64,000 nucleotides of DNA from Mesostigma viride (taxonomy: Eukaryota; Streptophyta; Mesostigmatophyceae; Mesostigmatales; Mesostigmataceae), in the NCBI GenBank assembly GCA_009746045.1, contig RPFO01000864.1, forward strand, positions 64,001 to 128,000. The letters are read 5' to 3'. Under the pieces are notes generated by a model that worked only from the letters and a program-made list of their open reading frames with translations, searched no databases and had not been told where the DNA came from. Shown here one piece after another: positions 13,401 through 25,817 of this stretch (positions are counted from its first letter, which is position 1; every line of letters begins with the position of its first letter). Position numbers and translations under genes: made by a program.

Positions 13401-16400
13401 TGGCCGATAGGTGCACTAAGCCATGCTTGCTGCCTCTTGGGTTGGTGGGTCCTGCAGCGTGATCAGATCAGTGTAGCAGAGAAAGCCAGGCCACAAGTCG
13501 GCAGCGCGGGCCATGGCACTGAAGTGTGCATGCACACACACACACAGACGCCCCCCCCCCCCCCCCCCCAACACATGCACATGCAGACACACCAAGACCA
13601 CGCTTGGTCACCACTCACCAGGACCCCCCCACCGATGCCCTGTTCCGACAGCTTCCCCTTGAAGGGGAGGGACTTGGTGCCCTCTGGGTACAGGGGGATG
13701 CGTGAGGTGGGGTCGACGTCCTTCAAGTCGCGGTCTGGCGGCACCGTCACACGCCAAACATCACAGAATGGCCAGGAGGATTGCGCATGCCATACGATGT
13801 CAGGAGTATTGCACATGCCACACAACGTGCCGGAGCATCGCTCATGCCACACAACGTGCAGTTGTGCACACGGCCCATGCAAGGCGCTTTTAGCCCAGTG
13901 CAAGGGGGGCAGGATGGTGTGGGGACAGCCAGACAGATGCAGGGCTGAAGCAAAGTCAGGAAATAAACTGCTACGAGCCAGTAGCGAAGGGGTGCAAGCA
14001 CAAAGCAAGTACGCAGCCAGGTGGCACCACACCCTCAGGACACTCCCATCACGTTCTGTTGGAGACTCGACGTTCGACTTCTATGCCTTGAGTTGCGAGG
14101 AAAGAGGTGTTTGTGTGCCCTGGACACAAACAGGTGGTTGAGCAAATCCTTCTACGGCAAGTATGTGCAGGAGCTCCCACACACCATGTCATGCCACCAA
14201 CCAGCCGAGCCCACGCAGCCATCAGCCCCTGCAACGCGGAACACCTCCACGAGCATGCGCAGTGTCTACCAATAATGGCAGGCCGTGCCTAAAAATAGAC
14301 CACGTGTGCGTGCGTGTGGCGAGGAGACCACGTGTGCGTGTGGCGTGCACGGCTCACCGGCATCCCACTTGAGGTCGGTGGATACGGACACCCACAGCAC
14401 CCGCGAGCCACGCACGTCCGGCGCACGCATGTGGTTGACGATGAGGGCTGCCACTTGGCGACCCTGCGGCGCACGGGGAGCCATGGGGGACAGGAGAAGG
14501 GGGGGGCTGAGGGAGGCAGCGGTCAGGATGATGGGAAAGCACGGTGGGCTGAGGGAGGCTGTGGCCAAGAGAAAGACAGCGGAGGGCATCTGGAAAATGC
14601 GTGCCAGACACGTGGTGCACGGCAGATGGCATCTCGATGGGGACGGGGAACAACCAACCAGCCGCGAGCCGCGAGGGACTCGGCAATGTGTTGGCGCCAC
14701 ACAGCCTGGTCCCACACAGGTCGGCGCTGCATGGCTGGCCGGCATGCATACTGGGATGTTCCCACCCAAGTGGCCATGGTAGGGGCACGGAGCGGGCAAC
14801 CCTCGATCTCTGCTGGCGGCTGCCAACACAAAGTGTCATGCTACACCAACAAAATGTTGCTTGCCCATGCGTGCGGCGGACACACCTCTGGCTGGGGGGG
14901 GCACCTAATGAGCTCAAAAGCCATCACGGCAACCGCACCGACGCTAAGCATGCAACTAAGGGCATCCCCCCTTGTCAAGTATGCAAACGGCAAACCTGCC
15001 TAAACTTTGCCGCCGTGCCTACCCTGTCCCGCCCTCACACATCGGATGCCTCGATGCGTCCCCACCCCCACTGGCCATGGGACATGGCCACACCGCCCGT
15101 CTAAAAGAGCGCTCTTTATCCCACTTCACGGGGTTGGTGGGACCAACACAGCCGTAAGAACACGGACACACGGCACCGGACCCGCCCCATCAGTAATCTA
15201 TCATCGACGCTGGCCAAGGTTGCCATCGGGAGTTCGCGCACGGTTGTTTCACTTGGGTGTTCGGAGCTGCTTCTATCCACATACGTAAAGCCGTGTTGAC
15301 CAAAGGTCATGGCTCAATTGCATGACCAGACGCGGCATGCAATGAGCAACTGAAACGGGGCGCAACGCGGTATGGGAACCTCTTCCTTTCATTCCAACAA
15401 TCCTAGCAAGACACATTTTACACAGCAGCCTTTGTCTTAAATCTGTTTCCTTCTTTTATCTTTTATCTTTTATCTGCCCCCCCTCACCTTGCCCACGCCG
15501 GCCCCGTCCCCGAGGAAGAAACCCGCACGTGAGCCGTCGGGCAGGGTGGAGCCGAACCGCATGTTGGCGTACTGGGGGAGGGGAGAGGGGGGGGGGGAAG
15601 GGGGCAGGGGGGAGGAGAGCGGGGGACCGTTGGAGGGGGGAGGGGGGGGGGGGGGAAGGGGAAGGGGGGCAGCCGCATTAAGGTAGGAGCGAAGCAACTA
15701 TCAGCATTCATGCGTTGGGTAATGAAGTTAGAAAATGATAAACAGAGCAGGGTATCCTGGAGACTTGTAGATAGGAATTCGAGCATGGGAACTAACCTAG
15801 CGTTAGGAGGGAACCGGTGACTGGGGCGAGGGGGATGGGTAGGGCTTGAAACAACGCCTCCTGGACCATAGTGTAGGAATACCTTTTGCGCTGTCAGGAC
15901 GCAAAGGTGCCACCCTTGCCTCCGATCTATGAATGTAAACCACGCATCCTTCCACGCACGGCATGACTGCTGTATGCGTGCAACACGATGAACGATACTT
16001 GCCCCTCAGATCTGCAAGGCATGGTCAATGGCATAAAGAAGAGGACTTACCACCACGGTCTCCAGCTGCAGGGATGACAGCACGCCATTGGCGACAATAT
16101 CCTGCAGAAAGGAAACATGTTGCACAAAATGCTCGCATGGAGTCAAGGTGTTAGCAGGCATTGGCAACGCTGATGATTTTATTCCATGTAATGATTACAA
16201 CTCCAGATCCCCAGTAGGTTGGTTTTAAAAGAATGCCGCTTTCTCACCTTAAGATAATGGGAGTACGTGGGGTTTGGCGGATGGATCTGTCCAAGACTCT
16301 GGGTTTCCACACAAGCGTCGGGGTGTGGAACCCCCTCCTTCACCTTAACGGGCATGTAATTGGTGTATATCGTGCCATCATCATTATCTGCGGAAGCGGC

Positions 16401-16628
16401 AGCTGCATCATCAATGGGATTTCCAGCCTCGCTTCTGTTTTCTTGCTCTTGCTGGGCCCGTTCTTTTGCCAACTGGGCCCGCTCTTTCTCCTGTTGGGCC
16501 CGTTGTCTCTCCTGCCTGGCCCGTTCTTCTAGTTTCTCTCTCTCGCGCCGTAGTTGTGCAGCAGCAGCATTACGACCTGGAAAATTCGGGTACCTCCCCT
16601 GATACTTTTGAAAATTTTTCCAGACCAT
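1469..16628 (-). CDS. FGT1: FORGETTER1 / Strawberry-notch family helicase with PHD finger, 20 exons, 3' partial
   Basis: Exons in transcript order: 16628-16248, 16101-16051, 15571-15488, 14463-14358, 13734-13619, 12854-12632, 12295-12170, 11496-11421, 11077-11013, 10362-10278, 9234-9054, 8184-8134, 7286-6769, 6255-5496, 5060-4789, 4260-4103, 3784-3727, 3195-3030, 2494-2309, 1840-1469. All have GT/AG borders and compatible phases, giving about 1,345 aa. Visible: a charged N-terminal helix, Walker A GDGAGVGK (about 165-172), DECH box (about 320-323), YCSATG motif, a PHD finger (about 660-725), helicase-C with ISLQADRR and [11 protein letters not shown] (about 1033-1049), and the conserved PNPLDHLK segment. 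These match plant FGT1/animal SBNO in order. Known role: nuclear chromatin-associated SF2-type ATPase, in Arabidopsis needed for heat-stress memory with SWI/SNF remodellers. The ATG at 16628 directly follows an in-frame TAA. Oddities: Pro-Ala repeats within exon 6, a Lys/Arg/Gly-rich insert in exon 11, a long acidic/polar linker around the PHD finger. The start of exon 12 is the least certain border. The C-terminus is missing. Confidence 0.93.
11897..12004. repeat. 23-base tandem repeat, nearly 5 copies
   Basis: A 23-base unit containing CCACTACATGCATCCAGG is repeated almost five times in the FGT1 intron between the exons at 12170 and 11496. The first copies are identical; the later ones share ACACGCATC in place of ACATGCATC, which shows the direction of decay along the array. 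Confidence 0.9.
13550..13570. repeat. Mononucleotide C run beside a CA repeat
   Basis: A (CA)n run followed by an uninterrupted C tract lies in the FGT1 intron between the exons at 13619 and 12854. On the transcribed minus strand it is a G run. Confidence 0.85.
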
Positions 16629-17558
16629 TTAGTACGCCATATATAAGCCGAATTTTGCAGCCATGTTGTGGAGAACAATCCCGTTCAAGAAATGAGGACA
16701 TGCATGACAGGCGTCCGCCATGCGATTTAGGTACCACAGAACAGTTTGACTAATGTTGCTGCTCTTGGGCCCAGGTAAGTACGTAGGCACACTGCATTAT
16801 CTGCATAAACATGTGTCTTACAGGTAAATATAGACTGTTTCAAGACTGTCTTCCCTGTGTCTTTACCATTTTGAGGTAAAACCGGGCACTGCATCAGTGC
16901 AACACGCAACTTGCGCTGTGCATTGTGCAGTGTGCAGATTACCACCGATTTGCGCGCGAAGACGCAGTTCAAAGCATCGGGCGTTAGCCAGAATTCAGTT
17001 GCCGAACGCGCGCCGCGCCTCACTAAAAGTGCGTGCAGGTGCTCAGTGCAGCTCTCGGTGCAGCGAATCTGCGCGAAAAAGCCTAACTTATGTTGCGAAT
17101 GGCAGACTGGCAGAACAGCAGAGCCACCGGCTTAGTGCTGGCAGCAATCATACGTTAGCTCCATTTACGGTAGCGTACTGTCAACAGGAGCTCCATTTTC
17201 GAAATTGATTTTGAACGCTAGGTTCGATTCGTGAACAAAGGCTGCGGCCTATTTTTCGAGCATGGCATTAACCATCGTTCAAACAGATTAGCAGCAACCA
17301 TATCGTGTTTGAATTTTTCGCGCATCCAGGCAAAGCTCTGATAAACAGGGCTCAACAAATCTTTGGTGACTTCAGTTTTGCCATAATGCTTCCGAGGACC
17401 GTGCGGGAGCCGACGTCAACAACCTGATACCCTGTCGAAAATTATCATTATTTTGCGGCCCTACCAATGGAATTGTCGAGCCCCTGTTTTTCCAGCCATC
17501 ATAATCGTCGCCAGTAATTCTTTAATTGTTGCTCTGGGGAGCAAACTCAGTTTCCTTC
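16629..17558. promoter_or_regulatory. Divergent intergenic region (putative bidirectional promoter)
   Basis: About 0.93 kb separates the proposed start of the FGT1 helicase (minus) from the first recognised exon of the coiled-coil gene (plus). The position makes it the likely promoter of both. I see no unambiguous TATA pair. If either gene has a further 5' exon the region shrinks. No other gene was recognised in it. Confidence 0.45.
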
Positions 17559-20500
17559 ATGAAAATAGAAGGCATGGGAATGGATGCCACGTACAGGTGC
17601 AGCGTCTTGCGGCGGGATTTGCGCAAGCTGCAGCAGGAAACTGTCGATGGAATGTTTGAATGCAAATGTTTCCTTAATACCCTGTCGCGCTCAGTCCTGT
17701 CGTTGGTAAGTAATCCAGAAATTACAATTTATGTCACTTTTCCTGTTCCTCTTTCTTCGCTTGATTTCCTGTGCGTAATGTCGCTAACTACGATTTTCAT
17801 GCGTCTTTGCAGGTGGAAAATGCGTCGGACACGGAAAGTTGCCAAGTCTCCGTGGAGTATCAGTCCGATATGTTGCTTTCCACGGATGTTACCCTCCAGG
17901 GGGGCCTTGACAGCAAATGCACCACTGCCCGGCAAACCGTAAGCATTGTGATTTCTTTGCCCTGCCTTTTCTTACAAATTCACTATGATATATAGCATTA
18001 CTTGTAGGGGCCTTCAGAGCACTTGCGGTAACTGAAATAATGGTGGTTTCTTCAGAACCAGACCTACTTCGAATTGTTTCTGTCTTATTGGCAGTAGGTG
18101 GAAAAACTCTTTGCAATGGTGGCAAAAAATAAGCACGTAAAGATTTCACGTCTCACATTAATCTTTAAAAAGTTGTAAGGAAAAGCTTGTGCAGCAACAG
18201 GCCTGTCATTAATGATTTCTGGGCTTTTGCTCCATATGCTTGTCCCAAGGCTATTGCCGAGGAAGACGAGTTGTTTCAAAGCATATGGCGACTGTGCAGG
18301 AAACAGAAGGAGAACACTGTGTCACTCGAAGATGAAATGCGTGCCATGGAGATGAAAAATGTGCAAAGAGAAATGGAGAACCTGCTGCACATCAACAAGC
18401 TAAAAGACACAGTGGAGGAGCGTTCACGACATTGCCGGCTTCAAGAAGACAAGGTTGAAGAGGTGTGCATATTTTTTTTCCTTTTAGAGCAGTGGGACAA
18501 GTATTCTAGGCAGGGCTTCTTTGTATGGTATGACCCTTCAATTGGCCACCAGTGTCCTAACATGTAATATGTTGGCCTGCAAACACCAACTTAAATATGC
18601 ACACCTATCGATATCTCTCTCGGCTGCCCTGAATGCGTGGGCTTACTAATGCATGACTTTGCCATCTCTGTCATCTTAGATGCCTTCTCTGCAATCTTTC
18701 GTTTGTTCTGATTGTGTCGCACCATTTGCACGTTGCTTGTTATCGCAGCTTACCACGCGCATGGAGAAGCTCATCGAAGAAAATAAAGGACTTCGGAGCA
18801 AGCTCAGTCAATGCATCCAGTAAGTTGCCCAACTTTGCCCCGTGGCTCAAGCGCCCAAGTGGGATTGCCAACCTATTGTATAGATCCTCTCAGTTCTCTA
18901 AATGGTACCAAAGGATGGGCCAGATGAGGTAGCAGTATCACTAAGCCAACCATGTTCCCTAGTCCCAGCAACCACCATGGCCTTCAGTAGAGCCAGTTCT
19001 CTAAAAGGGAGAGGCTAACCGCGAATCCTTGTATTGTTGTAATTCCTTGACTCGTAACGACTGATGACTAGCTACGAAGCCAATGCTGATGACGTGTTGC
19101 GCCACGCAATTTCAAAATATTTGACACAGTGTAAAATATTTTTGATGGCTTTGCTTTCTATTATGTCTCCTCTGCCGGCATACCCTCCATGTGGTTGTGT
19201 ATTGACACAAAAATCTTTATTTTGGAATGTTTAACGCTAGTTGTCCACGTTTCTGTAAAGGTCTCCGTTATGAGAGGGTAGTCACAGCAGGTTAAGCACA
19301 CTCAGCATTGAGGCCTACGGGTTCTGTTCACACGTTGATGCACTGCCAAGTGGCTTACCTTTAGAACTTAGCAAAGTAAATGCAGGTACGCTTTGAATTC
19401 ACCCACGTTCATGTACATATTTCCACAGATGTTGTCATCATATTTCTCAGCACATTTGCTGCTAGCTGTGTGCATGTTTTCTCACAACGGCCTGGCCAGC
19501 GTTTGCCATCACGAAGTGGTGATGCATGTCTGCTGAAGTGGACAGCTCTGCTTTTGATAGCTGATGCACACCTGCCGCTGCCCATTTGCACTGCGTGGGC
19601 ATTAAGCGTCCCAATGCAATCACCATGACAGATTGCCTGCCACCACGCATCACCATTTCCTTCATCGTCTACCCTGCCCCACTGCCATGGTTCTCACTCT
19701 GGCAGACGCCACTTTGCCGACATTGAGCGGCTGCACGCGCTTTGCCTGGGGTCGGGCGAGACCGCGTCGGCGCTGCGTGAGCTGGTGCGCACGGAGCTGG
19801 CCGCACTTGCTGGTTTCCTCAACACCTCGTTCGGCGTGGTCATGGCCTCCATTGTGGACATCGAGGGCAACCACCGCAGCATGCTGCAGGAGATGCAGGC
19901 GGGCCACGCGCGCGAGCTGGCAGAGCGGCGGGCCATGCTAGACAGTGTGGTGGCAGAGCTGGGCCAGAGCACGCGGCGGCTGACGGCGAGCGAGGCCAGC
20001 ACACAGGCGGCGCAGGCGCAGCTGGAGGCGGTCACCCGCCAGGAGGCGGCGCTCAGGGAGAAGCTGGCATGCACGGAGAAGGAGGCGTGGAGGCTCACGG
20101 GGCTCGTGGAGGAGCGCGATGCGAGTATCCGCACGCTGGAGGAGAAGGTGGTGGGCTTGGAGAAGGCAGTGGCCAGTCAGGAGGAGGCCCGGCAGAATCT
20201 GGAGAAAGAGGTAGGTACAGGCATGCCATGCATGCGTATGTGACGTGAGCGAACATGCATTTAGCACAGTGTATAACAAGTTCTGTTAGTTAGCGGGTCT
20301 TGTGACCCTTTAGGTGGATAGCGTATATTTGAGATGCATGTGGCATCGTGGTTGCTTGATCATGCTGGAACTTACTCTCCTTTGGCATCCGTGCAGTCTG
20401 AAAATACTTTTTCAGTATGCCCTGTCTTTCGAGAGAATCACTGAAAGCTCTTGCTCTTGCCAAATCACTATGCTGCTCTTTGAAAACTTAAACAGCTGAA

Positions 20501-23500
20501 ATTGTTGTTCTGATTCACCCTCTTCCTCCTAGCCATGGTTCTGCAATCATTCCTGCCCTTTGGTGGCCCCAGATTCTCACCAGCATCTGCTCTCCCATGT
20601 TGGCTTTGCTGTGACGTTGCGCTGCAATAACGCCATGCGCTGACCTCAGCCCTACAACCCTGCCATAGCTACTTTGACAGTGATGTTCCATTGCCACATA
20701 TCATCTTCCCCCCTGGTATCGTCCCTCGCTCGCTGGTTGCTTGCAGGTGCATCATCAGGAGGCCCGCGTGGAGCGTGCGGGCGAGCTGATGCGCAAGCTG
20801 CGGGACCGGCTAGAGGCGAGCACGGGCCAGCTGGGCGAGGCACGCGCGCAGGTGGCCCTGGCCGAGAAGACGACGGGCGAGCAGTTTGCCGCGCTGGGGG
20901 ACAGCCGGGCGCTCGTGGCTGACTTGCTCAAGACCCTCGCGGCGCTGCGGACACAGGCGGCTGCAGACCAGCAGCGCTACGCAGCCATGCTGGCGGACGC
21001 AGGCGGCAGGGAGGCGGTGCTGCTGCATGAGAGGGAGGAGCTGGCGGGCACACTGCGGGACAGATCGGGGGAGCTGCAGGAGGCGCTGGAGGGATGCGAG
21101 CGGATAGCGGGGGAGCGGGATGCAAAGGAGGCGCAGGTCCAGGAGATGTATATCGAGGAGTCACGGCTCAAGGCACAACTGTGGGAGGCCGGAAGTAAAA
21201 CGGACATGCTGCACTGTCAGCTACGGTCTGCGCAAGCTGAGCTGGATGCTGGCCGCCACGACGCGCAAGAGAAGGCAGCTACGAGGGCGGTCATTGATGA
21301 CCAACTGGCCGCACTGGTGGGTCTTGTGGAGAAGCTGAGCGTGAAGGTGAAGGGCGGCGAGGACATTCTGGCATCCGTGGTGGATGGGATGGAGAGGATG
21401 GAGCAGGTGGTGAAGGCAAGTGAGGAGGCGTGGGCCCTGACAGAGGGGGACTTGGTCAGGAAGTTTGAAGAAATCGCCCAGCTCCATGCACAGCTGGCCG
21501 CTGTGATGGCTGATGCAAATGCTGCGCACCAGCGGGTCGCGTGCCTGGAACAGTTGGCATCTGACACCAAGCGGCAGCTGGAGGACACTGCTAGGGCATG
21601 CTGTGCGGCGGAGGAGCGGGTGTGCGTATTGCAGGCGGAAGTGCAGGGGAGGGACAGGGAGATGGGGGAGCTCCAGGGACAGCTGGAGTGCGCCCTAGTG
21701 GCCCATGAGGGGGACCGGCTGATGATGCGCGGCCTGGAACAGGCGTTGGATGCCGTGCGGGCGGAGCTGAGCAGCAAGGAGAAGGCGAGGGAGGCGGCGC
21801 GCGGCGAATGGGAGGAAAGGCTTGCGACTCAAGAGCAAGCGTCCACCCTGCTGCAGCAACAGCTGGCGGATGCGTTCCAAGCGCTGACCGCGTCCTCAGA
21901 CAAGCGGAAGCAGCTGCAGGCGGTGGTGGAGGAGGGCAGAGGCCGGCTGGAGGAGGCATGCACCGCACAGCAGGCCGCTGAAAAGGAGGCCGCGCACCTG
22001 CGGCCGCTCAAGGAGAAGCTTGCGGGGGCACGCACACAGCTGGCAGATGCTGCTGGTGCGCTGGCGGCGCAGGAGCAACGGTTGGAGCGGCTGCAAGGTG
22101 AGGTGGGAGAAAAGAGTGAGCAACTGACCATCACCAAGGACAAGCTGTGTGTGGCAGAAGAAGAGCTCGAGGCCGCACGTGCCAAGCTGGCGGCTGCGGT
22201 GGAAGAGACATGTGCACAGCAGAAGCAGTTGGCGTGTGCGCGGTCAGAGTTGAAAGGGGAGAGGGAGCGCAGGGTGGCTGGCGAAGCGGCAGCTGTGGAC
22301 ATGGCGGCGGCGCTGGAGCGCAGCAAACAGGCACTCACAGAGATGCGGCAACAAGAGACCGCCAAGCAGCACGCGGTGGCCGACAAGGAAGGGGAGCTGG
22401 TGGCAGCACGTGTTGCGCTGCGTGACGCGCAGCGGCAGGCAGTGGAAGCACATTCCACCTTAGCGCAGGAGCGAGCCGAGATGGCGCTCTTTCGGCATCA
22501 GAACAAGGAGTGGCAGATTGCATCAGCCAGGAAGGATGCGGAGTTGGAGCGCCACTTGCAGGTGCTGGATGGCATGCGTGAGCGAGCTGTGGCGGCAGAA
22601 GCGCTGTTGGCAAGTAAGGATGCTGAGCTGGAGCAGAACTTGCCAATGCTAAATGACACTCACCAGCAGTTGTTAGAGACCCAAGCAGAGTTGGCAAGAA
22701 AAGATTCAGAGCTGCAGCGGCATGCAAGGGCTCTCGATGACATGCGCCGGCAAGGTCTGGAGGCGGAAGCGATGCTGGCAAGTAAGGATGCTGAGCTGGA
22801 GCAAGATTTGGAGGCACTTGGGGACATGCGCCAGCAGTTGAGTGATGCCCAAACAGCGTTGGCACAAAAGGAAGCTGAGCTGGAGCGGCACTTGCAGGCA
22901 CAGGGCGGCACACACCAGCAGACAGCAGAGTTGGAGGCGGCTATAGCAAGGAAGCATGCTGAGATGGAGCAGCTTGCCAAGACCTTGGGTGAGGTGAGCC
23001 AGCAGAAGGTCAAACTTGAAGCGGGTCTGGCAAGGAGGGACGCGGAGCTGCGCTCGCTTCAGCTTCAGCTGGCAGGGATGTCCTCCGAGGTGGACTGCAA
23101 GAGAGAATGCATCGAGGCTCTGGAGGAGGCAGTGCAGAGCCTGACCAGGGACTTGAGCGCGGAAGCGGCGGCTCATCGTGCGGCACAGCAGGCCTTGCAA
23201 CAGGAGGCGGCGGCGCTGGGTGATGCGCGCGAGCAGCTGGACGAGGCGCGCCTTGAGCTAGCACGCGCCACGCGCAGGATATCCTACTGGGAGACTATGG
23301 CCAGGGATGCAGTGGCGAGCCAGTCAGGCGAGAAATTCGTGGAGGCTGCAGGAGAGAGCTCCGCTCCTTTCACGGCAGGGCTTGGGGGATACACATCGCA
23401 AGTGGCTGGCAGAGCCACGCTGGCCATTGGTGCCAGCACAGCTTTTGCCAACAGAGAGCCATCAACGGCCAGTGATGCTGCGGCAAGGGCGACGATTGGC

Positions 23501-24268
23501 ACCAAGACAGTCAAGAAGGAGTTGCAGGTGGACCAGCGGGGCATGCCATCCAAGGGGAAACCATTTGTTGTGCGAGAAAGGAATGGTGCCAGCAGCGCCA
23601 TACGTGACAAGGACGGCAGGGCCCGAAAGGAGGCTGCTGGCCGATCCCCAGGCGGCCCGCCACCTGTCGTGGTAAAGAGGGAAATGCCACTTGTGTGTAT
23701 GGGCATTGTGAAGCTGGAGGCTTCCTCATGTCCAACCGCCGCTGCTCCTATCTGCATGGACCAGACGCCCTCCCCCGTGGCCTTCCAGCGAGAGGTCGAC
23801 ATGGCAGCGCAACGGAAAATGCCGGGGAAGGAGGATACTTCAAGGTGGGTCGCAGAGTTGTGTGGTTGGTGAAGTGTCTATACTTTTTGCAAAATTGGTT
23901 TAATGCAATTTTATCTAGTGTGTGCATGGTAGGCTTTTTACTTTGTTGTCAGCAACAGGAATTTGCGAAGCATGCCGCAACTCAATGTTTTCCACAAACC
24001 TGCACTTTCATGCTTTCGGGCTTGATTGGATTTTTTGATGAGCGATGCCGTCTCTGTGTGCTGCGTTCCCGTATTGACAATGCGGAGGCTCTTGATGCAT
24101 GCGTGTACGATGTAAACATGGGCCCGAACACACCCACGCAGGGCTCCTGGCGGGTGTGTGGTGGATGCACCTGATTCTGGATGCGCGGCCAAGAAAAGAC
24201 CCCGGGCATCCCCCACTGTGTCTGCTGGTTCAGATGGGAGCATGGATATTCTTCTGATTGAAATATAA
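17559..24268 (+). CDS. Large coiled-coil protein with basic (NLS-like) C-terminus
   Basis: Exons: 17559-17705 (start uncertain), 17813-17938, 18250-18462, 18749-18819, 19706-20210, 20747-23844, 24142-24268. Phases agree throughout (0, 0, 0, 2, 0, 2) and the last exon ends in TAA, giving about 1,428 aa. From about residue 90 to 1170 it is almost continuous heptad-type sequence rich in Glu, Ala, Leu, Gln and Lys, typical of a long rod. Within the 3.1-kb exon, between about 22.5 and 23.05 kb, there are degenerate repeats of roughly 33-36 residues around the motif KDAELE. The tail is Ser/Pro/Lys-rich and ends with a KKRPR cluster, a plausible nuclear signal, before a short hydrophobic end. No motor or enzymatic domain is visible. 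Candidates are structural nuclear, kinetochore or spindle proteins; I do not recognise a named family. Upstream exons may be missing. Confidence 0.8.
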
Positions 24269-25817
24269 CGTGGCACCAGAAAAATAGCCAATGGAAGTTC
24301 TCATGAATCTTGTCGATAGTAATGAAGGAATTGATGATGGGTCAGCCGGCCATAGTTTGATGCCTAATGCTGATGGAGGACTCTGATTGAGATGTGCAGG
24401 CATGGTATGTGCGCGAGAACTGTACATCGTGTGTGCAGCATACATGCAAATTGCCTGGTGCTGGCAACACATGCCAAAAGCGCTACATTCTTGCTACTCT
24501 AAACACAGTCAGCTGGTCCTGGTTGGTTGCTTGAAGGCAGGCATAATGCACTAGGAAACCGTGCTTTATTATGGATACCATGCAGTGCATTACATTATTC
24601 GCACTTCATTACGTGCACTTCAAATGATATGTTGCGCGCCGATACATTTACATCCATAGCCATGCATGGTCGGGTGGCAGGCGCTGATGCTAAGCTGAGG
24701 GGCAGCAAGCTGACTGCAGGCGCGCATGGCAGTCTTCACGCAATATTTAGTGTAGCTAGCTCCAGTCATGCAGCTCTTCTCAGCTTATAGTTTAGTGCAC
24801 TGATGCTCACACAGGTCATATTGCACTCACAGGGCCGGGATGCATGCCGGATCGTTTCGATGGGTCCGATTGCATGTGCACCCTGTGGCATGAGGGAAGG
24901 GGGGGCCGGTCTCTGGCGCCCCCCTGCCCGCTGTGCACTCTGGTGCTCCGTGACTCCCCTACGGGCCCCCGTAGGCACTTGTTTAATTAATTAATCGATC
25001 AATTCTCAACTTATATTCTCAAGGTAGAGATCGACCTAGCTCCAGGGAGCGTACAGTGTGCGCTAAAAGTTGTCCACGGCGGCTGCATGAGACCGGGATG
25101 ACTCGTGACGTAAGAGATACATGCTAGGCAGGGGCTATCAGTAATCAAACTCTTATGTATCACTCTCTTTGATAATATATCACTCTGCGTATTCTGCAGA
25201 CAATGGTCTCACATTCAAACAAATTGTTTGGACATCCTTCATGCCCGACCACATGCACCCATTTGTGGTCCGGCATATCTCATCAACTGGCTCAATTGGG
25301 TGGTACCTCAGGGCTCTCCACCTGAGCAGGCATGCAAGCCGCCTCGTGGCCATGCACGGCATGGGCAGTGCTGGGCCACACGGGCAGGCTAATTGGAGGT
25401 GTGGCCGGATGTAATGGCATGTGCAGGAACGCGACATGACATGGCGTTCGCTATTATTGTGTCTCACTCCTTCAGGATCCATGACCTGCTCCCAGTCAGT
25501 CCGCCACTATCAGAATATGTCAAACGCAGGTTTTTTTGGCCCACTACATGGGGACAGGTGGTTCTAGAGGTTTGCCTTGACGAGACGAATTTAGGGAAGG
25601 CTCGGACCACAAAGAATATAACAGTATCTGTCAACATGGCTGCCCACAAGATCAATCTGGCCCAAACTGCTGCCTGCGACATGCGGCGGATTCCAGAGAG
25701 AGAGCTACATAGTGCCAGGCAAATTCTTGCACAGTCTGTCGCCAGCCTTTATTGACATGGCCACTAAGCCGTCATCGCTGCATCCAGGCAGCAGCATCGC
25801 CGCCAAGCACTGTCGCA
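24269..25817. other. Intergenic, convergent 3' ends
   Basis: This lies between the stop of the coiled-coil gene (plus) and the stop of the membrane-protein gene (minus). It contains an AT-rich stretch with a short TTAATTAATTAA run near 24985 and no reading frame that looks like an exon. No RNA gene was recognised. Confidence 0.5.

Noticed and set aside
13450-13500. Minus-strand FLCYTDLIT-like peptide resembling the helicase FLTYSSLI motif
   Set aside because: No acceptor places it in frame after the exon ending at 13619. The true counterpart ([10 protein letters not shown]) starts at 12854 with a good acceptor and correct phase.
17215-17232. GGTTCGATTC resembling a tRNA T-loop
   Set aside because: No acceptor stem, D-arm or A-box can be folded upstream at the right spacing.
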